A stretch of DNA of 12,366 bases from an uncultured bacterium (GCA_905215945.1 CAJMRZ010000027.1:1-12366), one strand, 5' to 3'. Shown: positions 1-5,793, counted from the stretch's first letter. Program-made: numbers and translations. The notes: a model not told the origin generated them from the sequence alone.

Positions 1-38
1 AGGCAAGGCATAGACCTTCTGGTCATGCCTTGCCTTTT
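1..38. terminator. Long stem-loop at left edge, probable (bidirectional) terminator
   Basis: The arms AGGCAAGGCAT (1-11) and ATGCCTTGCCT (25-35) are perfect inverted repeats. An inner stem GACC/GGTC (13-16 with 21-24) closes a TTCT loop, with A12 bulged. On the plus strand the stem is followed by a T-run (35-38), so it would end a plus-strand transcript entering from the left. For lysS on the minus strand the bases after the stem lie outside the window, so termination in that direction is inferred. Confidence 0.6.
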
Positions 39-79
39 GAATGACAAATTGTCGCCCTGGGCGGCGCGCAGCGTCAACT

Positions 80-109
80 GGTTACGCGGGTTGGTAAACC
101 CGCGTAACC
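80..109 (-). repeat. Perfect 13-bp inverted repeat just after lysS
   Basis: GGTTACGCGGGTT (80-92) and AACCCGCGTAACC (97-109) pair perfectly around a 4-base loop. The repeat begins two bases after the lysS stop codon. No T-run follows on the minus strand (the next bases are AGTTGACG), so it is not a classical intrinsic terminator. It may block 3' exonucleases or work together with the hairpin at 1-35. Confidence 0.6.
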
Positions 110-111
110 CC

Positions 112-2076
112 CTAGTACATCTTTGCGCCGGCGGGGATGGAAGCGTCGAGCTGGATCAGGTTGAGGCGCTCCTCGCCCTCCTCCTCGTGGACAGCGCTGA
201 TCAGCATGCCGCAGCTGGGAATACCCATCATCTTGCGCGGAGGCAGGTTGGTAATGGCGAGCAAGGTCTTGCCGACCAGGTCCTCGGGCTCGTAATAAGC
301 GTGAATACCGGAGAGGATGGTGCGGTCGGTACCGGTACCGTCGTCGAGCGTAAAGTTCAGCAGCTTCTTGGACTTCTTGACGGCCTCGCATGCCTTGACC
401 TTCACAGCGCGGAAATCGCTCTTGGAGAAGGTATCAAAGTCGACGAACTCCTCAAACAGCGGCTCAACGGCGATCTTGGAGTAATCGAGCGTGGGCTTAA
501 GCGACTTAACGAATGGGCTCGCGGCGTTGCCGGCCTCTGCAGCCTTGGCGGCAGCGGCACCGGACTGGAAACCCTTCTCGGGCTTCATGTGCGGGAACAG
601 CAGGACGTCGCGGATAGAAGCCTGGTTAGTAAGCAGCATGACCACGCGGTCGATACCAATGCCAATGCCGCCCGCGGGAGGCATACCGTACTCGAGGGCG
701 CGCACGTAGTCCTCGTCATACTCCATAGCCTCATCGTCGCCGCCGGCCTTCTCGGCCATCTGAGCGGCAAAGCGCTCAGCCTGGTCGACCGGGTCGTTGA
801 GCTCGGAGAATGCGTTGGCGTACTCGTGGCCGGCGATGACCAGCTCAAAGCGGTGAGTCAAACGCGGGTCGTCCTCAAAACGCTTAGCGAGCGGGCTGAC
901 CTCGATGGGGTAATCGCACACGAAGGTCGGGTTGACGATGGTGTCCTCGCCCAGCTCATCGTAAATCTCGGCGATGATCTTGCCGGCGGTCCACTCGGGC
1001 TTGATCTCCAGGCCCTTCTCGCGCGCGGCGGCAGCAAGCTCCTCGACTGGCGTGTCGATGGTGACCTGCTTGCCGAGCACGTCGGAGACGATGTCGGTCA
1101 TGGGACGGCTGGCCCACTCACCAGAAAGGTCGATGGTCTGGCCCTGGTACTCGATGACTTCGGGGTTGCCGATGGCCTTGTTGGCAGCCTTGATGACACC
1201 CTGGGCGAGTGCCTTCATGCCCTCGAGGTCGGAGAAGGCACGGTAGGCCTCCATCGTGGTGAACTCGGGGTTGTGGGTAAGGTCCATGCCCTCGTTACGG
1301 AAGATGCGGCCGATCTCGAACACGCGCTCAAAACCACCGACAATGCAGCGCTTGAGGTGCAGCTCGGTGGCAATACGCAGGTAGCACTCCTGATCGAGCG
1401 CGTTGAAGTGCGTGATGAACGGCTTGGCCGTAGCGCCGCCCTGAATGGTCTGCAGGATGGGGGTCTCGACCTCCATGTAGCCGTCGGACTCCATAAAGCG
1501 ACGGAAGGTGGAGAGAATCTGCGAACGCTTACGGAAGGTCTCGCGAACGTCGTCGTTGGCGATCAGGTCGACATAGCGCTGGCGATAGCGGGTCTCCTTG
1601 TCGGAAAGACCGTGGAACTTCTCGGGCAGCGGACGAACGGCCTTGGCAAGCAGGGTCGCGCTCTTAGGAGCAACGGAAAGCTGGCCGCGCTGGGTGCGCA
1701 CGACCACGCCGGTCACGCCCAGGATGTCGCCCAGGTCGAGGGCCTTGAGCGTATTCCAGGCAGCCTCGTCCATGCCGTTGATGCGGCAGAACAGCTGAAT
1801 CTCGGCAGTCGCATCGCGCACGACGATGAACATGATCTTGCCCTGACCGCGCTTGGCGACCACACGGCCGGCGATCTTCACGACATCCTCGGTGTCCTCA
1901 CCATCGGCAAGATCGGCGTACTTAGTCTCGATATCGGCGACGTAGTCCTCAAGCTCAGAGTGCTCAGGATAGGGGTTCTGGCCCGCCTCGAACAGGGCGG
2001 CGCGCTTGGCCAGGCGGGTGGCGCGCTCGTCGTTGAGCGTCGATGCCTGATCGGCGGCGTTCTGGTTCTCTGCCAT
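112..2076 (-). CDS. lysS: Lysyl-tRNA synthetase, class II, with C-terminal MetG-type tRNA-binding domain
   Basis: Charges tRNA-Lys with lysine using ATP, in the cytoplasm. The 654-residue product has an N-terminal OB-fold anticodon domain (about 66-145) and a class II catalytic core (about 160-500). Motif 2 is seen at FRNEGMDLTHNPEFT (259-273) and motif 3 at PPAGGIGIGIDR (466-477); the core ends at LLFPHMKPE, where ordinary bacterial LysRS (about 490-510 residues) stops. An Ala-rich linker (501-520) leads to an extra domain at about 542-654, with DFRAVKV, LLNFTLDDG, RTILSGI, YYEPEDLVGK and NLPPRKMMGI, matching the EMAP/Trbp111-like C-terminal domain of methionyl-tRNA synthetase. The ATG start is set by GAGGAG seven bases upstream. 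It lies 79 bases after greA with a terminator-like hairpin between them. Function is sure; the role of the extra domain (extra tRNA affinity or dimer contact) is inferred from MetG. Confidence 0.97.
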   Translation of the reverse strand: MAENQNAADQASTLNDERATRLAKRAALFEAGQNPYPEHSELEDYVADIETKYADLADGEDTEDVVKIAGRVVAKRGQGKIMFIVVRDATAEIQLFCRINGMDEAAWNTLKALDLGDILGVTGVVVRTQRGQLSVAPKSATLLAKAVRPLPEKFHGLSDKETRYRQRYVDLIANDDVRETFRKRSQILSTFRRFMESDGYMEVETPILQTIQGGATAKPFITHFNALDQECYLRIATELHLKRCIVGGFERVFEIGRIFRNEGMDLTHNPEFTTMEAYRAFSDLEGMKALAQGVIKAANKAIGNPEVIEYQGQTIDLSGEWASRPMTDIVSDVLGKQVTIDTPVEELAAAAREKGLEIKPEWTAGKIIAEIYDELGEDTIVNPTFVCDYPIEVSPLAKRFEDDPRLTHRFELVIAGHEYANAFSELNDPVDQAERFAAQMAEKAGGDDEAMEYDEDYVRALEYGMPPAGGIGIGIDRVVMLLTNQASIRDVLLFPHMKPEKGFQSGAAAAKAAEAGNAASPFVKSLKPTLDYSKIAVEPLFEEFVDFDTFSKSDFRAVKVKACEAVKKSKKLLNFTLDDGTGTDRTILSGIHAYYEPEDLVGKTLLAITNLPPRKMMGIPSCGMLISAVHEEEGEERLNLIQLDASIPAGAKMY

Positions 2077-2094
2077 AAGTTAGCTCCTCAAACT

Positions 2095-2127
2095 AAAACG
2101 CTCCCCAGGATTCGGTCCCAGGGAGCG
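2095..2127 (-). terminator. Intrinsic terminator or attenuator between greA and lysS
   Basis: On the minus strand the arms CGCTCCCTGGGA (2127-2116) and TCCTGGGGAGCG (2110-2099) form a 12-bp stem with two G-T pairs and a 5-base loop. TTTT (2098-2095) follows at once. It ends only about 12 bases before the lysS ribosome site, so any transcript entering lysS from greA must read through it. It either separates the two genes or attenuates lysS. Confidence 0.75.
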
Positions 2128-2151
2128 AAAACATACCTTTACGCGGGACCG
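2113..2151 (-). promoter_or_regulatory. Candidate antiterminator pairing ahead of lysS
   Basis: CGGTCCC (2151-2145), four bases after the greA stop codon, is the exact complement of GGGACCG (2119-2113). The latter includes part of the 5' arm and loop of the terminator at 2095-2127. A G-T pair extends it to 8 bp. The two foldings cannot form together, which is the layout of an attenuator. A ribosome standing on the greA stop codon would cover the upstream element and favour the terminator. The sequence shows the pairing; regulation is inferred. Confidence 0.35.
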
Positions 2152-2155
2152 TGGT

Positions 2156-2626
2156 CTAGCGTGCGATCTTTGCGATGGTGTAGACGCGGGTCTTGCCCGA
2201 AGGCGTAACGACCTCGACGGAGTCGCCCTCGCCGTGACCGATGATGGCGTGGCCGACCGGAGACTCGTTGGAGATCTTGTGCTCGAGCGAGTTGGTCTCG
2301 GTGGTACCGACGAGCGTGACTTCCATGACCTCGCCGTTGGGATCAATCAGCGAAACGGTGGAACCGATGGAGACGGTCAGGTCGCCCGTGGTGGCAGCAA
2401 CCTGAGCGTTGGCGAGGATGGCCTGAATCTCGGCAATGCGAGCAGCATTCTGGGCCTGCTTGTCCTTGGCGGCATCGTACTCGGAGTTCTCCGAAAGGTC
2501 GCCGAACGCGCGGGCTTCCTTGATGTCCTCGACGATCTCCTTGGCGTAATCGCCCTCACGCCAAGCGAGCTCCTCGACGAGCTTCTGGCGGCCCTCAGCG
2601 GTCAGTACGATCTGGCTTGCGTCCAT
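2156..2626 (-). CDS. greA: Transcription elongation factor GreA
   Basis: Binds the secondary channel of RNA polymerase and stimulates cleavage of the 3' end of backtracked RNA. The 156-residue product has the usual length and layout: an N-terminal coiled coil (about 1-75) with the acidic tip GDLSENSEY (42-50, tip residues D43 and E46), then a C-terminal FKBP-like domain containing KISNESPVGHAIIGH and GDSVEVVTPSG. The frame is open 10 codons further upstream, but the ATG at 2624-2626 is preferred. It has GGGGAG eight bases upstream, and the family sequence begins there. It follows the tatA terminator and precedes lysS, a neighbour pair also common in clostridia. Identity is secure. Confidence 0.96.
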   Translation of the reverse strand: MDASQIVLTAEGRQKLVEELAWREGDYAKEIVEDIKEARAFGDLSENSEYDAAKDKQAQNAARIAEIQAILANAQVAATTGDLTVSIGSTVSLIDPNGEVMEVTLVGTTETNSLEHKISNESPVGHAIIGHGEGDSVEVVTPSGKTRVYTIAKIAR

Positions 2627-2661
2627 ACGGATATCTCCCCAACTCTGATCAAACAATCAAC

Positions 2662-2667
2662 TGTCAA
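2662..2667 (-). promoter_or_regulatory. Possible -35 element of a greA promoter
   Basis: A perfect TTGACA lies on the minus strand just after the T-run of the tatA terminator and 36 bases before the greA start. No good -10 hexamer sits 16-18 bases downstream (the 17-base position reads AGTTGG). The match may therefore be chance or a promoter with a weak -10. Confidence 0.25.
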
Positions 2668-2674
2668 CAAAACG

Positions 2675-2706
2675 AAAAAGACCGGCTAGCCTGCGGGCAA
2701 GCCGGT
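2675..2706 (-). terminator. Intrinsic terminator after tatA
   Basis: Minus-strand stem ACCGGCT (2706-2700) with AGCCGGT (2687-2681), extended by GCC/GGC after an A-A mismatch and closed by a 4-base loop. It is followed by C and TTTTT (2679-2675). It begins 26 bases after the tatA stop codon. Confidence 0.85.
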
Positions 2707-2732
2707 CAGGTGCTCACCCCAAAGGGATGGGA

Positions 2733-3008
2733 CTACTCTGCGTCCGCGTCGCTGTCCTCTGCCTGCTTCTTCTTGGCAGCAGCGAGCTTGGCCTCGAGCT
2801 CAGCGATCTCCTTGTCCTCCTCGGACTGCTCGACCACGACCTCCTCGGCCTGCTTGGTCTCGGCCTTATCGTCGCCCTCCATACCCTCGCGGATATTCTT
2901 GACGGTAGAGCCGAGGGACTTGCCGAGCTTCGGCAGGTTCTTGGGCCCGAAGATAATCAGGACAACGACGAGAATAATGATGAGCTCAGGAGCCCTCAGT
3001 CCAAACAT
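2733..3008 (-). CDS. tatA: Sec-independent protein translocase subunit TatA
   Basis: Pore-forming subunit of the twin-arginine translocase, which exports folded proteins across the cytoplasmic membrane. The 91-residue product has one N-terminal membrane helix (about 8-20, ELIIILVVVLIIF), the hinge FGPKNLP, and an amphipathic helix (KLGKSLGSTVKNIREGM). A very acidic, Lys-rich C-terminal tail follows (about 48-91), probably helical. The ATG at 3006-3008 has GGAGG five bases upstream. An in-frame extension would run back into the tRNA-Pro gene and is rejected. It is its own transcription unit, with a good promoter at 3045-3073 and a terminator at 2675-2706. No tatC or tatB is in the window, so its partner lies elsewhere. 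TatA versus TatE-like naming is not decided by sequence alone. Confidence 0.93.
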   Translation of the reverse strand: MFGLRAPELIIILVVVLIIFGPKNLPKLGKSLGSTVKNIREGMEGDDKAETKQAEEVVVEQSEEDKEIAELEAKLAAAKKKQAEDSDADAE

Positions 3009-3044
3009 GTAGACCTCCACAATACAGCGAGACAAGCTCGAATG

Positions 3045-3073
3045 AGTATACCGCGGGTATCGCGGTATCACAA
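3045..3073 (-). promoter_or_regulatory. Promoter of tatA
   Basis: On the minus strand TTGTGA (3073-3068) and TATACT (3050-3045) are separated by exactly 17 bases and lie 36 bases before the tatA start codon. This is the best-looking housekeeping-sigma promoter in the window. Confidence 0.65.
3048..3068. promoter_or_regulatory. Perfect 8-5-8 dyad inside the tatA promoter, operator candidate
   Basis: ATACCGCG (3048-3055) and CGCGGTAT (3061-3068) are perfect inverted repeats around GGTAT. They fill the whole promoter spacer and overlap both the -10 and the edge of the -35. A dimeric DNA-binding protein sitting here would occlude or remodel the promoter. No regulator gene is adjacent, so the ligand protein is unknown. 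Confidence 0.4.
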
Positions 3074-3081
3074 CAATAGCT

Positions 3082-3111
3082 AAAAAAAGGGACCGCAAGA
3101 AGCGGTCCCTT
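3082..3111 (-). terminator. Intrinsic terminator after tRNA-Pro
   Basis: Minus-strand stem AAGGGACCGC (3111-3102) with GCGGTCCCTT (3096-3087), a 5-base loop TTCTT, and a run of seven T (3088-3082). It starts ten bases after the tRNA 3' end. Confidence 0.9.
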
Positions 3112-3120
3112 CTCATGCTC

Positions 3121-3197
3121 TGGTCGGGTTGACTGGATTTGAACCAGCGACCCCTGCGTCCCGAACGCAGTGCTCTACCAAACTGAGCCACAACCCG
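3121..3197 (-). tRNA. tRNA-Pro (anticodon CGG)
   Basis: Complete cloverleaf on the minus strand: acceptor CGGGTTG/CAACCCG, D stem GCTC/GAGC, anticodon stem CTGCG/CGCAG, and T stem GCTGG/CCAGT with loop TTCAAAT. The seven-base anticodon loop TTCGGGA gives anticodon CGG (3161-3163), with G37 as in proline tRNAs. The C1-G72 pair is also typical of bacterial tRNA-Pro. The 3' CCA is encoded after discriminator A. It reads CCG codons. It lies 49 bases downstream of ispE with no terminator between, so read-through from ispE is possible in addition to its own promoter. Confidence 0.97.
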
Positions 3198-3208
3198 TTA
3201 GCTCGACT

Positions 3209-3214
3209 ATAATA
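3209..3214 (-). promoter_or_regulatory. Candidate -10 of the tRNA-Pro promoter
   Basis: TATTAT lies on the minus strand 11 bases before the tRNA 5' end, in a short AT-rich patch (TTTGTTATTATAGT). That places a start a few bases ahead of the mature tRNA. No convincing -35 is seen. Confidence 0.35.
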
Positions 3215-3246
3215 ACAAAGATTTCCGTCGTGTGCTAGAGAAATTT

Positions 3247-4143
3247 TTACTTCTTTGGCACTTCGACGCGAACCGTGTTGGGAATGAACTGCGTCGCGCA
3301 GGACCACCAGCCGTTTTGCTGGGCAGCGTCGGCAAGCCTTTCGGCCATGGCGGCGGTGCCGCAAATGGCAAACGAGCAGGCACCCGATCCGCACACATCT
3401 ACAGCAACGGTGCCGTCCTGTTTACGCAGCCAATCGAGAACCGTTTGAATCTGCGGCTCCATCTGTGCGGAAATGACACCCAAGTTGTTATGGATGAGTG
3501 CATATGCCGTCTCGGCATCACCAGCACGCAAGGCAGAAGCTATCGCGCCGGGCTCGTCCGCAGGCACCGGGGCCTCGTCAAAACGTCGATAGGCTTCAAT
3601 TGTCGAAACACTTGCCTCGCGCGGCTTGACCAACACGACGGGCGTTGCGGGCAGCGCGGGGTACTCAGTTGCCAGCACGTCTCCCCCACCTACGTAGAAC
3701 GCAGGGCTCGCGTGCAAAAAGAACGGGACGTCAGCACCAATGCCGCGCGCGATGTCGTCGAGCACGGGGTCGGTGCGATCAATTCCCCAGAGCTCCGCCA
3801 AGGCGACAATGACCGCGGCCGCATCCGTCGAGGGGCCGCCCAAGCCGGCGCACAATGGAATGCGCTTCTCAATCGTCACGCAGATGTTTGCCTCGCGACC
3901 ATAATGCTCGGCCATAGCAATCGCAGCCCGATACGCCGTATTCTTTTGCATGGGAAAATCTGATGCTGGAACCGTCTGGACAGTCAGCGCCTGCGCCGGC
4001 GTGACCGTCACGGTATCGGAAAGACTGACGGCTGCCATCAGGGAATCGACCCTGTGGTAGCCGCGGTCATCGCGCTCGGTATGAACCCCCAGGTAGAGGT
4101 TAATCTTTGCCGGCGCGGAAAGGGTCAGGGACCAATCGGTCAC
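3247..4143 (-). CDS. ispE: 4-diphosphocytidyl-2-C-methyl-D-erythritol kinase (IspE)
   Basis: Phosphorylates CDP-methylerythritol with ATP in the non-mevalonate (MEP) route to isoprenoid precursors. The 298-residue GHMP kinase has the usual length. Seen are SAPAKINLYL (9-18, catalytic Lys13), GYH (28-30), the ATP loop PLCAGLGGPSTDAA (96-109), GADVPFFL (136-143, catalytic Asp138) and the C-terminal GSGACSFA loop. The ATP loop differs from the usual GLGGGSSDAA: the third Gly is Pro104 and the second Ser is Thr106. The start is GTG at 4141-4143, two bases after the veg stop codon. Its ribosome site GAGGAG lies inside the last codons of veg, so the two are likely translationally coupled. Identity is secure. 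Confidence 0.95.
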   Translation of the reverse strand: MTDWSLTLSAPAKINLYLGVHTERDDRGYHRVDSLMAAVSLSDTVTVTPAQALTVQTVPASDFPMQKNTAYRAAIAMAEHYGREANICVTIEKRIPLCAGLGGPSTDAAAVIVALAELWGIDRTDPVLDDIARGIGADVPFFLHASPAFYVGGGDVLATEYPALPATPVVLVKPREASVSTIEAYRRFDEAPVPADEPGAIASALRAGDAETAYALIHNNLGVISAQMEPQIQTVLDWLRKQDGTVAVDVCGSGACSFAICGTAAMAERLADAAQQNGWWSCATQFIPNTVRVEVPKK

Positions 4144-4145
4144 CG

Positions 4146-4442
4146 CTAGTGCTCCTCGAGCTGATTGCCGAGCGGGGTAAAAATGTGCTCGCCGCTCTCG
4201 GGGTCGAACAGCTCGACCTGACCGGTGAGGACATCGATGTACTGGTAGGACTGACGCGATTTGCGGCCGCGACGCTCGTCAACCTCAACGATAAAGACAG
4301 CGGGGTGGACGCTCTTGATGGTGCCCATGCGCTCGACGACGCGGGTGCGGCCCATGTTGGCCTTCACCTTAACGCGATCGCCCACCATATCGGTCAGCTT
4401 CTCGTGGATGTCGTCGACGTGATTGACTTCCATCTCTTCCAT
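4146..4442 (-). CDS. veg: Veg family protein (DUF1021)
   Basis: Small protein of the Veg family, known from Bacillus subtilis, where it affects biofilm matrix gene expression; its biochemical role is unsettled. Similarity is visible in order: an N-terminal helix (DDIHEKLTDMVG), then a small beta-rich part with RVKVKANMGR, the tract VVERMGTIKSVHPAVFIVEVDE, then RKSRQSYQYIDVLTGQVELF. The ATG at 4440-4442 is chosen, giving 98 residues, because GGAGG lies eight bases upstream. An in-frame TTG at 4464-4466 would add eight residues but has no comparable site. It is first of a pair with ispE, the same neighbour as in Bacillus (veg-sspF-ispE). A promoter candidate is at 4510-4539. Confidence 0.85.
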   Translation of the reverse strand: MEEMEVNHVDDIHEKLTDMVGDRVKVKANMGRTRVVERMGTIKSVHPAVFIVEVDERRGRKSRQSYQYIDVLTGQVELFDPESGEHIFTPLGNQLEEH

Positions 4443-4469
4443 GAACAGGGCCTCCAGAAGGTGCAATTC

Positions 4470-4489
4470 AAAAAGGGGATAATACCCCT
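4470..4489 (-). terminator. Small hairpin plus T-run in the veg leader
   Basis: Minus-strand AGGGG (4489-4485) and CCCCT (4478-4474) form a 5-bp stem around TATTAT, continuing into a short T-run (4474-4470). It lies between the veg promoter candidate and the veg ribosome site. The stem is short, so it could be a weak attenuator, a dtd-side terminator, or chance. TATTAT in the loop could also be read as a -10. Confidence 0.3.
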
Positions 4490-4509
4490 AAGATAGACAA
4501 AACTCTAAT

Positions 4510-4539
4510 ACTATAGCACCCTGCTGCCGTCATACGCAA
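4510..4539 (-). promoter_or_regulatory. Candidate promoter of veg-ispE
   Basis: On the minus strand an extended -10, TGCTATAGT (hexamer TATAGT at 4515-4510), has a weak -35, TTGCGT (4539-4534), 18 bases upstream. The -35 overlaps a 7-bp inverted repeat AAGTAGC/GCTACTT (4538-4558) that also spans the dtd stop codon. Confidence 0.45.
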
Positions 4540-4556
4540 GTAGCTAATTAGGCTAC

Positions 4557-5003
4557 TTACAGATTGTCGGTATCGAGGACGATGGTGAATGGGCCGTCGT
4601 TGACCAAGTCGACTTTCATATCGGCGCCAAAGATACCGTGCGCCACATGCTCAACGTCCTCGCGCACAAGCGTCAGGAAGTACTCGTAGAGCTCGTTGGC
4701 GACATCGGGGGCGCCGGCATCCGTAAACGATGGGCGGCGGCCGTGACGGCAATCGGCGAACAGCGTGAACTGCGACACCACGAGAACCTCGCCGTCGACA
4801 TCGGCAAGCGCCAGGTTGGTCTTACCGTTCTTGTCCTCGTTTATGCGCAAGCCGCGGAGCTTGCCCCACAGCTTGTCGGCCTCGGCACGCGAGTCCCCGT
4901 GACCCACACCAAGCAGCACCAGGTAGCCGCGTCCAATGCGACCCACACACTCGCCGTCGACCGTCACGCCGGCGTTGAGCACGCGCTGCACCACCGCACG
5001 CAT
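4557..5003 (-). CDS. dtd: D-aminoacyl-tRNA deacylase (Dtd)
   Basis: Hydrolyses D-amino acids (and glycine mischarged on tRNA-Ala) from tRNA, protecting translation. The 148-residue protein has the usual length. It begins with MRAVVQRV and carries the signature SQFTLFAD (77-84). The C-terminal NDGPFT (135-140) corresponds to the Gly-cisPro motif, usually GPVT, here with Phe139. The ATG is three bases after the rdgB stop codon. The ribosome site GAGGAG is formed by the last two codons of rdgB, so the pair is probably translationally coupled. The two neighbours share a quality-control theme (non-canonical nucleotides, D-aminoacyl-tRNA). Confidence 0.96.
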   Translation of the reverse strand: MRAVVQRVLNAGVTVDGECVGRIGRGYLVLLGVGHGDSRAEADKLWGKLRGLRINEDKNGKTNLALADVDGEVLVVSQFTLFADCRHGRRPSFTDAGAPDVANELYEYFLTLVREDVEHVAHGIFGADMKVDLVNDGPFTIVLDTDNL

Positions 5004-5006
5004 GGC

Positions 5007-5648
5007 CTACTCCTCGCCCGTCAGCTTGGCGGACAGATGCTCGAGCGCGTGGAAACGATGGCTGATGGCGTTCTTCTCGTCCGCCGTCAGCTCGGCCATG
5101 GTCTTGCCCGGCGTGTCGACCGGCAGGAACAGCGGGTCGTAGCCAAAGCCGTGATCGCCGCGACCCTCGTGCGCGATAACGCCCTCGCAGGCGCCCTCGC
5201 CATAGGTAACCAGACCATCCGTGTCGATGAGCGCAACGACGCTCATAAAGCGCGCGGTGCGATCCTCGTCCGCAACGCCTTCCAGGTTAACGAGAAGCTT
5301 GGCGTTGTTGGCGGCATCGTCTCCGTGCACGCCCGCATAGCGCGCGCTATACACGCCTGGCTCGCCGTCCAGGGCATCAACGACCAAGCCCGAATCGTCG
5401 GCAATGGCCATGAGCCCCGTCTCTTCGACGGCAGCCTGCGCCTTGATGATGGCGTTCTCCAAAAACGTCGTGCCGTTTTCCTCGGGGTCCTCAAAATCGC
5501 CCAGCTGGCCGAGCGCCACAAAGCGCACCTCGGGCATGACCTTGCCCAAAATGGCCTCGATCTCGGTGAGCTTATGAGCGTTGCCCGTTGCCACGACGAT
5601 GGTCGCCGCCGGGTCGAGGTTGTCGATGTCAATCTTCTCAAGTGCCAT
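5007..5648 (-). CDS. rdgB: Non-canonical purine NTP pyrophosphatase (RdgB/HAM1, XTP/dITP)
   Basis: Converts XTP, ITP and dITP to monophosphates, keeping deaminated purines out of DNA and RNA. The 213-residue Ham1-fold protein shows VVATGNAHKLTEI near the N-terminus (substrate TGNxxK motif), the metal-binding/catalytic block ADDSGLVVDALDG, then GVYSARYAG, the purine-pocket block GFGYDPLFLP, and the C-terminal SHR (EKNAISHRFHAL). The frame is open 24 codons further upstream, but the ATG at 5646-5648 has a strong AAGGAGG six bases away and fits the family start. It follows rph, separated by a terminator and about 145 bases, and overlaps functionally with dtd. The order murI-rph-rdgB is a familiar Gram-positive arrangement. 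Confidence 0.96.
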   Translation of the reverse strand: MALEKIDIDNLDPAATIVVATGNAHKLTEIEAILGKVMPEVRFVALGQLGDFEDPEENGTTFLENAIIKAQAAVEETGLMAIADDSGLVVDALDGEPGVYSARYAGVHGDDAANNAKLLVNLEGVADEDRTARFMSVVALIDTDGLVTYGEGACEGVIAHEGRGDHGFGYDPLFLPVDTPGKTMAELTADEKNAISHRFHALEHLSAKLTGEE

Positions 5649-5756
5649 GACTGGCCTCCTTGTCTCTATAGCAATGCCGTGCTGAGCATGATGAGGACCT
5701 CGGCCTCTCTCCCCTCTCAATCAACGGCAGCCTTATGCTTTGGCATTTCCGCAGAT

Positions 5757-5793
5757 AAAACCTACCAAATTAAACCTGTCCCTTTTTGGTAGG
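5757..5793 (-). terminator. Intrinsic terminator after rph
   Basis: Minus-strand stem CCTACCAAA (5793-5785) with TTTGGTAGG (5769-5761), directly abutting the rph stop codon, followed by TTTT (5760-5757). The loop is 15 bases. The 108 bases from here to rdgB hold a purine-rich tract but no convincing promoter that I can see. Confidence 0.75.

Noticed and set aside
2095..2158. T-box riboswitch ahead of lysS, because GGTCCCGCG in the leader is one base off the T-box GGTACCGCG.
   Set aside because: The gap is only 79 bases after the greA stop, too short for a Stem I with a lysine specifier, and the AGGGTGG part of the T-box is absent. A simple attenuator-like structure is the most I can support.
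25..2208. A 727-codon plus-strand open frame antisense to lysS; similar long antisense frames over dtd-rdgB (4638-5792), murE (8479-10002) and asnB (10307-12121).
   Set aside because: They mirror real minus-strand genes in the frame where GC-rich third positions suppress stop codons. Their translations are low-complexity (rich in L, V, G, D, H), have no recognisable domain and cross gene borders.
3009..3191. N-terminal extension of TatA by 61 residues, reading GRALRSGRRGRWFKSSQPDQ near its start.
   Set aside because: It is a translation of the tRNA-Pro gene, its terminator and the tatA promoter. The TatA ATG at 3006-3008 has its own strong ribosome site and matches the family start.
3113..3394. 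Minus-strand frame ending in VAGSNPVNPTRA.
   Set aside because: This ending is the well-known spurious translation of a tRNA T-loop and 3' end; the rest is out-of-frame ispE and the intergenic gap.
5665..5689. TGCTATAGA as a promoter -10 for rdgB, and a seven-codon ORF (ATG 5687-5689, MLSTALL) just upstream.
   Set aside because: A start from that -10 would fall inside the rdgB ribosome site, and there is no -35. The mini-ORF is too short to judge without conservation data.
5721..5792. C-terminal end of a plus-strand frame with YSNAVLSMMRTSASLPSQS in the rph-rdgB gap.
   Set aside because: It is the tail of the antisense shadow of rdgB and runs into the rph terminator; no ribosome site or family resemblance.
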